64,000 nt of DNA, taken from NCBI RefSeq assembly GCF_001625195.1, contig NC_054390.1, forward strand, positions 5,615,222-5,679,221, read 5' to 3'. The position numbers were made by a program, and so were the translations under genes. Below, one piece after another: positions 22,338 to 33,145 of the stretch; positions within the stretch are counted from its first letter, which is position 1; every line of letters begins with the position of its first letter. The notes beneath the pieces are model-generated. The model was not told the origin of the DNA and searched no databases. It worked only from the letters and a program-made list of their open reading frames with translations. The stretch is from Drechmeria coniospora. Taxonomy: Eukaryota > Ascomycota > Sordariomycetes > Hypocreales > Ophiocordycipitaceae.

Positions 22338-23066
22338 TGAGCGAGGCGGCGACGGCACGGGTTATTGTCTGCCGATGGTACGTGGAGGATTGTTCCCCGG
22401 CACCGATACCCAACCATCCCGTGAAGGAGGCCAGCATAGACCGGACACCTCACACGCACCTCGCGAATGACCATCTTCTAGCTTGGACCCCGCTGACTTC
22501 TTCCCCCAGCATTTTATTCGACTTGGGTGACCGTTACCGATTTCTCAGAGTAGATCGGACTATACCGAGCCTCACGTTGGCACCATGGACTGTTAGCCTC
22601 GATATTGTTCGCATCACGGCATTCGATAAACAAACAGCGAATTTGTTAGCCCGGCCAAATTCGCTCATTCATTCCACAAACAGGATATGTTTTGTAGATA
22701 AGCCTGGACAACACGTCGTTCTTTCCCAGCCATGTACAGTAGACGGGAACAAACATTGAATTGCCAGCTCCACTATATGCGATATTATCCACTGCTCGCT
22801 CAATGAACTAAATGTACAACCAATATTAATAGGTACCATTCCTTGAACCATTACCCGGCACCATTTGTCCTTGAGCTAGTGTGATACATGGAAGATTTGT
22901 TGAATGATCTTTGCGTGACGAATTCGGAAGACGATTGACCCACCACGTCGCTATTGTTTAGTTAGCATACCGCTTTGATACAGAGTGAAGATGAACCAAA
23001 GAGTGCAAATGCACGTCTACTACGCCCGTGCGAAGTTCGATGAGGACGCCCTCGGACATAGTGGAT
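22338..23066. other. Convergent spacer, no gene seen
   Basis: This 729-bp region lies between the PON-like stop (plus) and the stop of the repeat protein (minus). A possible small last exon of the repeat protein lies here: a GTACGG donor at the AAG codon near 23110 and a TTTTTGCAG acceptor near 23070 could skip the stop at 23067. I could not decide between the two ends. Confidence 0.5.
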
Positions 23067-25670
23067 TCACACACTGCAAAAAGGATGACGAATCCCACAG
23101 GGTGCCCGTACCTTCTTAACATGTCCATTGGTGCCCCCTGAAATCTTATCGTCAATGGAGAGTGTCGTATCCTCATTCGTTGCGTTGGGAGACGACGTCG
23201 GACTAGTTTTGGGCGTCTCAATGTCTAAGGTGTGAACCCGGGGAAAGATCGACAATGTAGTTTCTGCTCCTGCTTTATGCATGGTAGTGGGTGAATGAAG
23301 GGTCTTGTCTGCCTGATATACTGGTACTGCAAAAGGGGACGTCGCGTTGGGAGAGGAAGCCGTCGGACTAGTTTTGTGAGTTTCAATGTCTCGGGCGTGC
23401 ATCCGGGGAAAGATTGACAATGTAGTTTCTGATCCGGGCCTATGCATTCTAGTAGGGGAGGAGAGGACGTTATCTGCTTGATGTTCCGGTACTGCGGTAG
23501 CCGTCATCGCACTGGGAGTGGAATTGGTTGGTCTAGTTTTGGGAGCTTCAACGTCTCGTGCATTAGTTCGGGGTAGCATCGACAATGTAGTTTCTGCTCC
23601 AGGCCTATGCATTGCTGTGGGAGAAGGATGGGCGTGGTCTGCTTGATTTACCGGTGGTGCGGTAGCATTCATCGCGCTGTGCGTGGAAGTGGTTGGACTA
23701 GTTTTGGGAGTTTCAATGTCTCTTGTATTAGTTAGGGGAAGCATCGACGATGTAGGTTCTTCTCCGGACCCATGCATTGTCGTGGGAGAAGGATGGACGT
23801 TGTCTGACTGATATACCTGTACTGCGGTAGCAGTCATTGCGCTGTGTGTAGAAGTGGTTGGGCTAGTTTGGAGAGTTTCAATGTCTCGTGTATTAATTCG
23901 GGGAAGCATCGAAAATGCCGTTTTCGCTCCGGGTTTATGCATTTTGTTGGGTGAAGAAAGAGAGTCGTCTGGTTGAGATATTGCGGTAGGAGATACTGGC
24001 TCGTCACCTTCGTGTGGTTCCTCTTGTGTAGGAGACAATTTCCCGCGCATTTCGCATGTCCGTGGCGTTTCAGAGACGAACTCATCTTCTTCTGCATGTG
24101 ACTCGAGTGTAGGCCCCATATCGTTGGCGTTCGAGGATTGGCTTGGTACCTTGCGAAGGCTCAGCATTCGCCGGCCCCCAAGCAGCATACTGCCACGGTT
24201 CGAGAATGTAAATTTGTCAAGGTAGAGTTCGTCACCGAGACTCCTGGTCGGAATAGGGACCGCTAGTGGTGTGAACTTGATATGGGGAATAACAATTGGA
24301 GTAAAGATTGGAGCGACGACAGGGGCGACGGTAGGAGTGACAGTCTGGGGGAGAGCAGAACTGTCAATAGGAGTGACGTAAGGGGTAACAGGCGGAGCCG
24401 TCTCCGGTTTCTCCAAGGCTGCAAAAAATGCACTCTGCATATTAGGGGTCATAGTGTCGCCATTCATTATCCGAGATTGCCGTTTCTCCCTCGCAGAGTA
24501 TTGACTATCTCTCTTCCTCACGGAAGAGTTTGTTCCTGCTCCTTGTACCGTTGGTCGAAGGGCCGATTTGCGTCGAAGTTTTCTCTTCGGCTTAGTCCGG
24601 TAACAATCAGGCCTTTCCGAGTCTCCTGATTTCGTCATTGCAACCGCATTTCCGCCGTGGTTGCCTGCTTTGGCTTTAGGCTCTTGGGACACCAGGTTTG
24701 GCTCCCAGTTGTTCTTGTGGTCCTCATTCGACTCATGCCCGCTCACCTCCTCTTGAATTACCGTTGTCGTGTTAGATGAGAAGTGATGGTGGTTTGTCGG
24801 TCGAATCATGCCATCACTATTCGCTCTACGAGAAACACTCAGCGCATCTATCGCATCGCTTAATTCGTTGGCAGCATGAGGATTGCTCATGGTTCTGGAG
24901 TGTGATTGTTGCTTATTGGTCATCGAGGCGTGAGAATGGTTGAATACGATGCTCCCTCTTTTCGAGAAGGAGAATCCAGAGGAGAATAGCCTATCGATGG
25001 CCTTCTTCTTCGACAATTTCGTCGCCGACGGCGGAGGGGGCGCAGGGGGTAAGGGTCTGGAAGCATCGTCCATTGTTGAGCTCGATCGCAAGGGTTCCAG
25101 GGGCCTCTTGGCCACTTCAGTTGGTGGAGACACTTCCCGAACTGCTGGTTGCGCGACGGCCATTGAACCCCCCCTGCCCGCTTGCTCGGCGATGGACGTA
25201 GGCGATGTCGCGTCGCACAGCAACACAGTATTAGTATTCGTATCGACATAGGCATCTTCGCTCGGGCATTTCGAAGAGAAGGATGCTCGCCCGAAACCTC
25301 CCGGAGTCGGCATGGTGGGCGAGTGACCCGAGTCTCGCCTCACGTGAACGGACTTGGTTGCGGGAGAAAAGGATCTTCCGGGTTGTCGTTTCGCTCGAAG
25401 TGGAGAGAGGGGAGGATAATAACGTGGCGGCGGCTCAACGACGATAGTGCTACAAGTCCTGGATGCGTCACTGGATTGCGTTGTAAATTTTATGGTGCTG
25501 GCTGTGCTGGGAGGACGGAGTGGATTGCGAGCCGGCGGAATCGGTATCGGTGGCTGCCCTTGTTTAAGAAATTCATACCGCAGAGAAACGACGGAGGCCC
25601 GCACGGGCTCATCGCTCTTGTCCGTTCGAGGGTCGTCATCTTGAAGAGACGAAGATCTCCTTGCTAACAT
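23067..25670 (-). CDS. Large disordered protein with five 55-residue repeats, function unknown
   Basis: I do not recognise a family. A single open frame of 867 aa starts at ATG 25670 (MLARRSSSLQDDDPRTDK); upstream in-frame codons give no earlier ATG. The first 250 residues are Ser/Pro/Arg-rich with proline stretches (RPLPPAPPPPSATK). Two short sister motifs recur: FSFSKRGSIVFN near residue 245 and FTFSNRGSMLLGGRRMLSLRK near 515. A Pro/Thr/Val-rich segment (TPTVAPVVAPIFTPIV) lies near 470. The C-terminal third (DNA 23160-23958) is five degenerate tandem repeats of 55 residues. Composition predicts mostly disorder and many phosphorylation-type Ser/Pro sites. No signal peptide or membrane segment. 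It could be a fungus-specific cytoskeletal, polarity or signalling scaffold protein, but nothing here proves it. An alternative spliced C-terminus is possible. Confidence 0.7.
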   Translation of the reverse strand: MLARRSSSLQDDDPRTDKSDEPVRASVVSLRYEFLKQGQPPIPIPPARNPLRPPSTASTIKFTTQSSDASRTCSTIVVEPPPRYYPPLSPLRAKRQPGRSFSPATKSVHVRRDSGHSPTMPTPGGFGRASFSSKCPSEDAYVDTNTNTVLLCDATSPTSIAEQAGRGGSMAVAQPAVREVSPPTEVAKRPLEPLRSSSTMDDASRPLPPAPPPPSATKLSKKKAIDRLFSSGFSFSKRGSIVFNHSHASMTNKQQSHSRTMSNPHAANELSDAIDALSVSRRANSDGMIRPTNHHHFSSNTTTVIQEEVSGHESNEDHKNNWEPNLVSQEPKAKAGNHGGNAVAMTKSGDSERPDCYRTKPKRKLRRKSALRPTVQGAGTNSSVRKRDSQYSAREKRQSRIMNGDTMTPNMQSAFFAALEKPETAPPVTPYVTPIDSSALPQTVTPTVAPVVAPIFTPIVIPHIKFTPLAVPIPTRSLGDELYLDKFTFSNRGSMLLGGRRMLSLRKVPSQSSNANDMGPTLESHAEEDEFVSETPRTCEMRGKLSPTQEEPHEGDEPVSPTAISQPDDSLSSPNKMHKPGAKTAFSMLPRINTRDIETLQTSPTTSTHSAMTATAVQVYQSDNVHPSPTTMHGSGEEPTSSMLPLTNTRDIETPKTSPTTSTHSAMNATAPPVNQADHAHPSPTAMHRPGAETTLSMLPRTNARDVEAPKTRPTNSTPSAMTATAVPEHQADNVLSSPTRMHRPGSETTLSIFPRMHARDIETHKTSPTASSPNATSPFAVPVYQADKTLHSPTTMHKAGAETTLSIFPRVHTLDIETPKTSPTSSPNATNEDTTLSIDDKISGGTNGHVKKVRAPCGIRHPFCSV
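23160..23958 (-). repeat. Five tandem 165-bp coding repeats
   Basis: Five head-to-tail units of 55 codons in the C-terminal third of the large disordered protein. Consensus landmarks per unit: SPTxMHxxGxETTxS, then MLPRxNxRDIET, KTSPTxSTHSAM and VxQAD. The last unit is truncated and diverges after KTSPTSSPNAT. Units differ at many positions, so the array is old or selected for variation. Confidence 0.9.
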
Positions 25671-25798
25671 TTTACGCACGCAGTTTCCGTTCCGGTATGA
25701 CAACGCTTCTCCAGTATGACGGATTTCTGCCTGGGTGTTGAAGCGAAAGAGTCATGAAGTTCGAAACGAGCGACTAGATAGTGTTGATGATAAGATAA

Positions 25799-26389
25799 TT
25801 TGATACAACAATTTATCAAATTATCTCTGTCGAGACGTACTTGGGTTGGTTCGCAGTCATTAGTGGTGGAAGCCAAGTTGGATTGCAAGCAGCCTCTTTT
25901 GCGATTAGCTATTTGCAGGATTTCATCCTCGGAAATGGATTAGAACTGCGAAGATTGTACAAGAGGGGATCAGCATACCAGGAACAGAACGAGGTCGGCA
26001 TCATTGATGAGATTAAGAGCATTGCATGGGGCGATTCTGTACTGTTATTGAGACACGTGTTCCGCAGAATAGGCATCATTAAGGTAGCGTCGGTGATCCT
26101 CGACACGCTACGGCAGGACATCCCGACAAAGTTCAGTCTTGAGACCCAATCTCCCCATTCCACTGGGCGACAGCTCCGTCTCTCGCTCTCCAATGAGATG
26201 ACGCTCAAAAAGGTGACTGCCTGTATGGGTGGGGAACAAAAAACTTTAAAGTACTCTTATCACGGTGGAAGAAAGTCGGTTCCCTTTAGTGTTGTTTCAA
26301 CAGTCCAATGGTTTCGCCACATAACAGCTCCAGGCTCCTATTTTCTTTCAAGTGTGTTCTATTGTCCCATGCAGTACAAAATCGGATGA
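25799..26389 (+). other. Unclassified open frame without ATG, possible exon or relic
   Basis: About 196 codons are open on the plus strand immediately upstream of, and divergent from, the repeat protein. No ATG precedes the body of the frame. A possible acceptor (GGTTCGCAG at 25849-25857) would make it an internal exon. The first 130 codons look protein-like (KSIAWGDSVLLLRHVFRRIG) with no family that I recognise; the tail does not. It could be a gene fragment or chance. Confidence 0.2.
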
Positions 26390-27500
26390 AACAATAATAT
26401 GCAAACCGGACAGTCAAGAGCGACGAATTAATGGCACCCAGGTTCACACCAGGAGTTCGGAATGAACCGCAATAGAAGTGTCCTTCCACCTAGTAAACGT
26501 ATGTAAGATCGGATTATATATGGAGTCGATACGATCTTCTGCCAAGGAGGGCACAAGACCCCATGAGCTAGGACGAGCCAGCGCTTCCATAAGGCTCCGC
26601 ATTGCGGGCCATGGAAACCAAGTAGCTGCTCTGGACTCCGTTTGATTGAGGTATTGTTGGGAGAAAATACATACTACTACTTGGAGCACCTTGCAACAAT
26701 GGTCTGGCCAGGCCTTTGTGGTGTCATTCGTGGACCGTCGAGGGGTGATGAATGGATCCCGCCCCGCCTCCGCATCGTTAAGTGCCGTCATTGTTTGTGC
26801 CAACATATGTGAATGACCTGTCACTTTATAAACTTTACACTTGCAAGAGGCGAGACAACTTCTGAGACAGCCCATGCTTCTATGCTATTCCCGAATAGAA
26901 CTGGCTCATTCATGGTCCGAGGCAGGTTCGACAAGAAAGGGTACCTGTGTGTGTGTGTATTCTGGTACCTGTTCTAACCAGCCATGTGCTCCAAGAACTG
27001 GGTCGATGCCATAACGGGGCGGGTGATGTTGATGTCAAACCTGAATCAAGGCTTGCGCTCGCTGTCATCGGACCAGTTTCTGATCGGTGGCTGTTGACGC
27101 TGGAGTTGGACTACCGAAACGTAGTTCTTATTAATCCACTTTTCACTGTAGTTCCATGTCAGGTTGCGGCCCGCATGCATCCAACAAACATCGGGTATAA
27201 GTACATCAAGATGCCATGAGTCATTATCAAGACTACAACAACCAGATATCACGGCAACAGGCGGATGAAAGTGCAAAAGTATTGGCCTATCCGCTGGATG
27301 AACAGTGATACTGTTGTGGGAGCTGCAGGAGCACGCCAACAACGGTATTCTACCAGTAATTCCAATGAGTAACTTGGTGTGCGTGAAGTAGTCTGTTTTG
27401 CTTTAGCTTCGTGACGTGACCTGATTCCTGCCGGGACAAAGGGTTGCAAATAAATCTTGAGAATGGAAAGAGTGGAACTGAAAACTGTCTAGACCGCCAC

Positions 27501-27740
27501 ATGATACAAGCATTGACTTTGAAGACATTCGCACCCTGCCCATGGACAGTAACCGGTAGCGTATGATACAAGCATCGACTTTGAAGACCTTAGTACCCTG
27601 ACCATGGATAATAACAGATAGCATATGATACAAGCATCGACTTTGAAGACCTTAGTGCCCGGACCATGGATAAAAACAGATAGCATATGATTAAAGCATC
27701 AACTTTGACGATGTTTGTACGCTGCCCATGGACTATAACG
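27501..27740. repeat. 62-bp minisatellite, four copies
   Basis: Direct tandem copies begin at 27501, 27563, 27625 and 27687, exactly 62 bp apart. Each begins ATGATACAAGCATYGACTTT and holds CCATGGA about 40 bp in. The middle two copies are nearly identical; the outer two are more diverged. 62 is not a multiple of three, so the array does not code. Confidence 0.93.
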
Positions 27741-28098
27741 CAGAGACACGATAATCTTGACTGACAGCACCCAAATCATGCGGATGCCGTCACATGTAAT
27801 TCCACCACAAATGTTCATTTCACGCCGAATATTAAACTTCTATCAGACTATTCTGGCTCCTCGGTGACCCGTTTCCATATTTCTTGCGAGATTTCAGAAA
27901 TGTAAGTTAGCATTGTCTAGCAATCACCACTCCCTACTCTTCAAATTCCCTCCGTTGACGATGATAACTCAAACTCAGCAGCATTCCAGAAGATCTTCAA
28001 AACATACCAAAACACCCCAGCACAACTCATCACATCATGCGCAGTGTCCCGCCGTCGATATATTTAGACCCCAACCCAATTTATGGTAGTTTATCAAC

Positions 28099-28659
28099 TT
28101 AAAACCCCCCGTTGGGGTTTGGGTTCCTGATGACCTTTCCACCCTGAACAACTGGCGGAATGACGGACACACCAGTCATGGCAGCGAGCTCTTTGTGACG
28201 GGCAAGGCTGAATCTCTGATTGTCAAAGTTCTGGTTGATGACACCGACCATGCCGTTCTGACAATGTGAGCCGCCCTGCTGGGGACAGTAGTACCAGATG
28301 GTCTTTTTGTCCTCGACAACAATTTGGAACACATCCGGGGCCTGGCCCTGCTGGGTGAAAAAGTTGAATCCGGCAAAAAATGAGGCACCATCTGCTAGAG
28401 GCTGACACGGATTACCAAAGTTGGACTGCGCAATGGAGTGGTTCCTCGGGAGAAAGTGCCATTCGATGACGTCGCCAATTTCGGCAACGACGTTGTCGGG
28501 ATCGAAGCGAAGACCAGCAAGGCCGGCGACGACAGAGTGAGTGACGCCCGTGTGAGGAACTGTCTTGGATGCATCTTGACGAACAGTGAGAGTCGGTGCA
28601 GCGGAAACAGTGGCAGCCACAACCAGGGCAACGAGCGCGAATGTCCGATGAGAGCGCAT
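28099..28659 (-). CDS. Secreted cupredoxin (type 1 copper protein)
   Basis: Extracellular single-domain copper protein, probably electron transfer or copper handling at the wall. A single exon of 186 aa starts at ATG 28659. Residues 1-20 (MRSHRTFALVALVVAATVSA) form a signal peptide. The domain shows the fungal cupredoxin pattern: FDPDNVVAEIGDVIEWHFLPRN then copper ligands His74 (NHSIAQS), Cys125 (WYYCPQQ), His132 (SHC) and Met137 (NGMVG). Cys85 and Cys133 may form a disulfide. Many fungal relatives have a long Ser-rich, GPI-anchored tail; this one ends in NPNPNGGF with no hydrophobic tail, so it is predicted to be released. A TATA box lies 142-149 nt upstream. Confidence 0.93.
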   Translation of the reverse strand: MRSHRTFALVALVVAATVSAAPTLTVRQDASKTVPHTGVTHSVVAGLAGLRFDPDNVVAEIGDVIEWHFLPRNHSIAQSNFGNPCQPLADGASFFAGFNFFTQQGQAPDVFQIVVEDKKTIWYYCPQQGGSHCQNGMVGVINQNFDNQRFSLARHKELAAMTGVSVIPPVVQGGKVIRNPNPNGGF

Positions 28660-31600
28660 TTTTGAGACTCGGTTCCGAGTTAAGCTCTTGTTAAGTAAAT
28701 CAAAGCTATTAGGCTGGAGGGAGTTGTTTGTGCAATGACGGTTGATTTAGAAGTAATGTTGAAAGTGATGACAGTATCAGGATTTGGACCGATCCGAGAG
28801 TTTATATACCTCTTCAAATGATAGTCATGACCCCGTTCCCAACTTCCGTGGTGATGGCCTTTGCGATGTACAGCCCTCGGTGATGCTTACATCCGAGTGA
28901 GGCGCACACAGTACAGCTGCATGGCGGTGAAGGAGAGCTAGGTGAGATTTAGGTAATCATAAAGTCAGGGGGGGTAAATTTACCCAGATATATTTAGAAG
29001 TGACACATTTCTGAGCCGCAAGGACATCATCTGCAGGGGTACTAATTGGTCAGCTCGAACATTGTTTACCCGATTGGGGCGCAGTTACTGAAACATCGAA
29101 CAGTTGAATCGTCGGATTTCACTTGTCCATGCTTTTTGCTGGTGATAGCGTCACGCGGGGAAAAAGCTGACAAACAATATTGCCTAGTCCAATGGTGGTG
29201 ATCATTCCTCTTTTCGAGGGAATAGATCAAAGATTGCGCATCACTCACGGGATGGTTCAGGCCAGGGCTGGAATCTGGCTGTTCCTGCTGCCAGCTCCGC
29301 TGGCCAGTGTGCCGCAAGCTTGGGCTTCATCAGCATCACCAATAACAGCACATTATAGCATAATCATGACCTCGGAAACGAATGGGGCTGAAGTTGGCTG
29401 GCTATTGCAGCGGTAGTAATTCAATGCAGAACTCTGACACCAGGTACAAATGTGGCTGATGGCTGACAGCTGGTTTGTCACAGAGCCGTAGCTGGAGGAT
29501 CGTCTCAACCACTAACCAACAAGAGTCAATGGTCAGGAAAGAAGAGGGCTAATGTCTGTCTCCCATTGGATTTTGAGCTGCTATGCTTGTTGTACATAAC
29601 CATGCGGTAAAACAAATCATGGATGGCGTCCGTTACGTGGACCGATTGCTGCCGCCGCAACATGCGTCATGATCATTAGGTGAACGCTATGGGGGAAACC
29701 CATGCATAATCACAGCTTCAAACGTCCAGCATGTTGATTGAGGCACTACAGCGATGCCAAAGGTAGGTAGTTTCCTTTGACTTCAATTGCCAGGTGCATC
29801 AGCTGTTACTGTAGTCCACTGAGCCTCCGCAGGGATGCGTAGCCCCTGGCGATCCAGAACGAAACTACACTTCGGTGGAAGATTTGACAAGGGAATCAAG
29901 AGGATGACCTACAGGTGAAGGAATGCCTGAAGGATAAGAATACTGTACACTGCTTCCAATTGGACATGTCCATTGCCAAACCGTGAGGGCACCGATCACG
30001 ATTCGCGCTCCGAGCCTCCAGAAGCACTGACTTAGCGTTTGCCATTCGAACATGACCCATGCTCCAAAAAAAATCTTCGAAGTTTGCATATTTGCAGAAA
30101 CTCATCACGGTAGCCGCATCGAACTTTGTGAATTCGTCTCGAACAACATCAACAACCGAAGCGACAGCTAAAGTTTGGAGGCATACTATACGAGCGCATT
30201 TCGGACGGACGTCCGCCAAACACAAGTTCTCTCAGTATGCCAAATAATGGGTGCTGAAATCAATCAGTCTTGATGGTAACACGGAATGCAATGAACCTAA
30301 TTGTACATGGAACGGTGGCGATCAGCTGGTTTCCGAGGCGTGTGAGCCAACATTCACACACGCCCCACGAGCTCCAAGGATTCGATTGTCTGTCCAAGAC
30401 GTCATCGCAATGAAAAAGTGATATGCAAGAGACGTTTCAGCTTCAGTTTAGTTGTTTGAACCGTCACATGCCCCGAGAAACCCGATTTGAACGATGCCTA
30501 AAGCTGTGCTATGACGCTAGCAAGAGCTGCATCGTTTGGGGAATGGCAAGCAGGGCTATTGAACGGCATATGACTACACTCGTTGCCACGAAAGCAAGCA
30601 TGGAGGCAACGTAATGCAACTCACAGACCACGAGAGACTATGTGTGCCCTTCTGTATTGCATCATGGTGTCCGTGCAAAACATAGGACGAAGTACGTGGC
30701 CTTTGCAATTGTAGCCAATGTTCCGCTGAAGCGGGCCACGTCTATCTGAGAAAATAGCGGCCAATGTGATACGGTGATAGCACAAGCAACCGGTGTGACG
30801 GTTCGGCGCTGCAGCCACGTGGCGACCGACTCAAGCATCCCAGTACCACAAGGTGCGACGGCGGTCCCAAGGACTTACGAGTAGGGTATGGTGGCCGGTC
30901 GCTTGGGTCGGTACAGGTCGACTTTCTAGGCAACTAAATTGGCGCTTTGACTAACGACTCTACGATGTTTGAGCCGTGGCTGAGAGCTTAAATCCCAAGC
31001 GTTGTCCGTGGCTTCAACGCGCGTCGTATTCCCACCCACACCGATATTGTCCGTGGTGAAGCATCTTACCGCTTCTTGGCACTTGTGCTAAACGATTCGT
31101 CCAAGACGCGAGATAATTGCAATATTTCTCTGAACGGTTGTCACGCAACGGAATGGAATTGTAGTAGGTAGGCATGGGTATGCATTTGGCAATGTCGAAG
31201 TGTGAATTTCACTCAGGAGGCACGTACTTTTATTAAGTAGGAACAAATAGCTGCACATACAATGATATGTTCCTGGACTTGCAATTGTTATTTTCCACTC
31301 CTCTGGCCGCAGGCCGGTTCGCCGAAAGGGTACTATCATGGGCAACGGACTATTAGTATTCACCTAGTTATCTGGCTGCCGTCGGTGGCGTGGCTTCGGG
31401 TCCGCCCCGGACCCGCACAGGCTCGGATTGTGGAGAAGTCGGAGCTGGCGATGGTGACTATGAGCTGTTGCAGGCTGAAAAGAAGAAGAGGTACGCGACA
31501 TGTACTCGTGTTCGTACTTGTACTCACTTGTAGGCAGCAGGAAACATTGCCTTGACGACCAGTTATGTCGTCTAATGCTGCCTTGAGCAGACTCTATCAG

Positions 31601-32080
31601 TCACCTTCACCGTCCGGGTTTCGTGTCCTCGTCCTTGCTGAACTCTAATTCATGCCCAATCCATCTGTGGATTCCACCTGTCTTCTGCTTGTTTGACCTC
31701 TTTCGAGGTTAACTAGTTGTGCATGAGCACTCGTCTAGGCGACTATAATAATACATGACGGCTGCTGCAGAATCACAGCTTCTCCCTTCGCCTCACACGA
31801 CGTTTGCATCGAAGCCTTGTTGGTATTTTGCTGCTACTCACCGGATGGTTCATTGTCTGGCCAGCTAGGCCAACTCTTTACATCCCCTTTCCCTTCCTTG
31901 AACACCGGTAAATTCTCATCGGTCCTCTCCTTATTAGGCCTATCCACTGTCCTTTGCGCGTAATCCTAGACGTTATCGGACGAGGCCTGGACGCCAAAGA
32001 TTACAAAATCAATTCATCCATTTCCCTTTCCCCTGGGAGTATTCACCACCTCTTTCGTCACATATCGATCATAAATCATC
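28660..32080. other. Divergent intergenic region, no gene seen
   Basis: This 3.4 kb separates the cupredoxin (minus) from the GH128 gene (plus). All open frames are under about 110 codons and none is recognisable. The 500 bp before the GH128 start contain CT-rich stretches (about 31780-31930 and 32010-32050). Confidence 0.6.
28801..28808 (-). promoter_or_regulatory. TATA box of the cupredoxin gene
   Basis: Minus-strand TATATAAA, 142-149 nt upstream of the cupredoxin ATG, is consistent with a strong inducible promoter. Confidence 0.5.
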
Positions 32081-33145
32081 ATGATTGTCCAAAACGTTCT
32101 CACGCTCGTCGCCTTTACGGCTCTCTCTCAACAAGCGCTAGCGTTCAACCCATATCGTTACGTCCTTCGGCACGCAGCAGATAAGCGAGCTGTTCGGATC
32201 GTAACAGAGTGGGAAACAAAACACGTCATCGTACACCAAGGCGCAGTAACACCGGCAACGCAGGCCGTTGCTGACGGATCCTCCGCCAATGTGGCCCAGG
32301 CCACGTTGACGGCATCTTATGCTTCTGCTGTTGCCTTGTCGTCTTCCTCCACGTCGGCCGCAGCCGCGGCTACGCAAAACCCATATCGCAATGGAACTAG
32401 CAGCGTTGGTGGCGCAAACAACAGCTCCATGCCGTTTCCCTCGAAGCGAGGTCTGGCATATAACGACGTATCCATGGCCAATCTTCTCGGCGCATCTTGC
32501 CCTACCTGCAGCTGGGCATACGACTGGGCTGCCTCAACAACTGGCCTCAGCTCCAATCTCAACTACGTACCAATGCTGTGGGGTGATCAATCGGATCGCG
32601 CGAGCACATGGGACTCGAATGCAGAGAAGGCAATCGCCAGTGGCTCCAAGGCCTTATTCAGCTTCAACGAACCCGACCACACCGGTCAGGCCAACTTGTC
32701 TCCCCAACAAGCCGCTGCCAGCCACACCAAGTATATGAACAAGTACGCTGGAAGGATTCTCATTGGCGCTCCCGCCATCACCAACAGCGGCAATGCCAAT
32801 GAGGGCATCCAGTGGCTCCAAAATTTTGTGAGCGTTTGCAATAGCCAGTCGGAGAAGTGCCACTACGACTTCTGCAATGTTCATTGGTACTCGGAGGCTG
32901 AGTATGCCAGCACCCTTTTTGACCATCTTGAGGCCGCAAACAAGGCTTGTGGTGGTAAGCCCATTTGGCTGACTGAGTTTGCCCCTACCGCGGGTGACAC
33001 CGAGGGTTTCTTGAGGAGCGTTGTCCCCAAGCTGGATGCACTTGGGTACCTACATGCCTACTCCTATTTCATGGTCAAAACTGGGAGCTTGATGTCCAGC
33101 GCCAATAGCATTAGTTCTCTTGGCAAGCTCTACGCCAGCATTTGA
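32081..33145 (+). CDS. Secreted glycoside hydrolase family 128 (Asl1-like) wall protein
   Basis: Putative beta-1,3-glucan hydrolase acting in the cell wall. A single exon of 354 aa starts at ATG 32081. Residues 1-21 form a signal peptide (cleaved after ALA). A basic segment with KRAVRIVTEWETKHVIVH follows, a VTEW motif often seen in processed fungal wall proteins. Residues 70-118 are an Ala/Ser-rich linker with N-glycosylation sites (NGTSS, NNSS). The catalytic (beta/alpha)8 domain spans about 121-354: it begins KRGLAYNDVSMANLL, carries the acid/base Glu197 in FSFNEPD, HWYS near 268, and the nucleophile Glu299 in WLTEFAP. It ends ISSLGKLYASI. Cysteines 140/143, 253/260 and 265/290 could pair. 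No GPI signal. The family is named after S. pombe Asl1, a wall protein. Confidence 0.93.
   Translation: MIVQNVLTLVAFTALSQQALAFNPYRYVLRHAADKRAVRIVTEWETKHVIVHQGAVTPATQAVADGSSANVAQATLTASYASAVALSSSSTSAAAAATQNPYRNGTSSVGGANNSSMPFPSKRGLAYNDVSMANLLGASCPTCSWAYDWAASTTGLSSNLNYVPMLWGDQSDRASTWDSNAEKAIASGSKALFSFNEPDHTGQANLSPQQAAASHTKYMNKYAGRILIGAPAITNSGNANEGIQWLQNFVSVCNSQSEKCHYDFCNVHWYSEAEYASTLFDHLEAANKACGGKPIWLTEFAPTAGDTEGFLRSVVPKLDALGYLHAYSYFMVKTGSLMSSANSISSLGKLYASI

Larger units (their letters stand above)
25671..28098. other. Divergent/AT-rich intergenic region, no clear gene
   Basis: This 2.4 kb lies between the repeat protein (minus) and the cupredoxin 3' end. It contains an ATG-less open frame (25799-26389, separate entry) and a 62-bp minisatellite (27501-27740). 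A 143-codon minus-strand frame with ATG at 26875 (to 26444) resembles nothing I know and has no supporting signals. Confidence 0.55.

Noticed and set aside
27501..27740. CRISPR-like array
   Set aside because: The units are direct 62-bp tandem repeats without unique spacers, in a eukaryotic genome.
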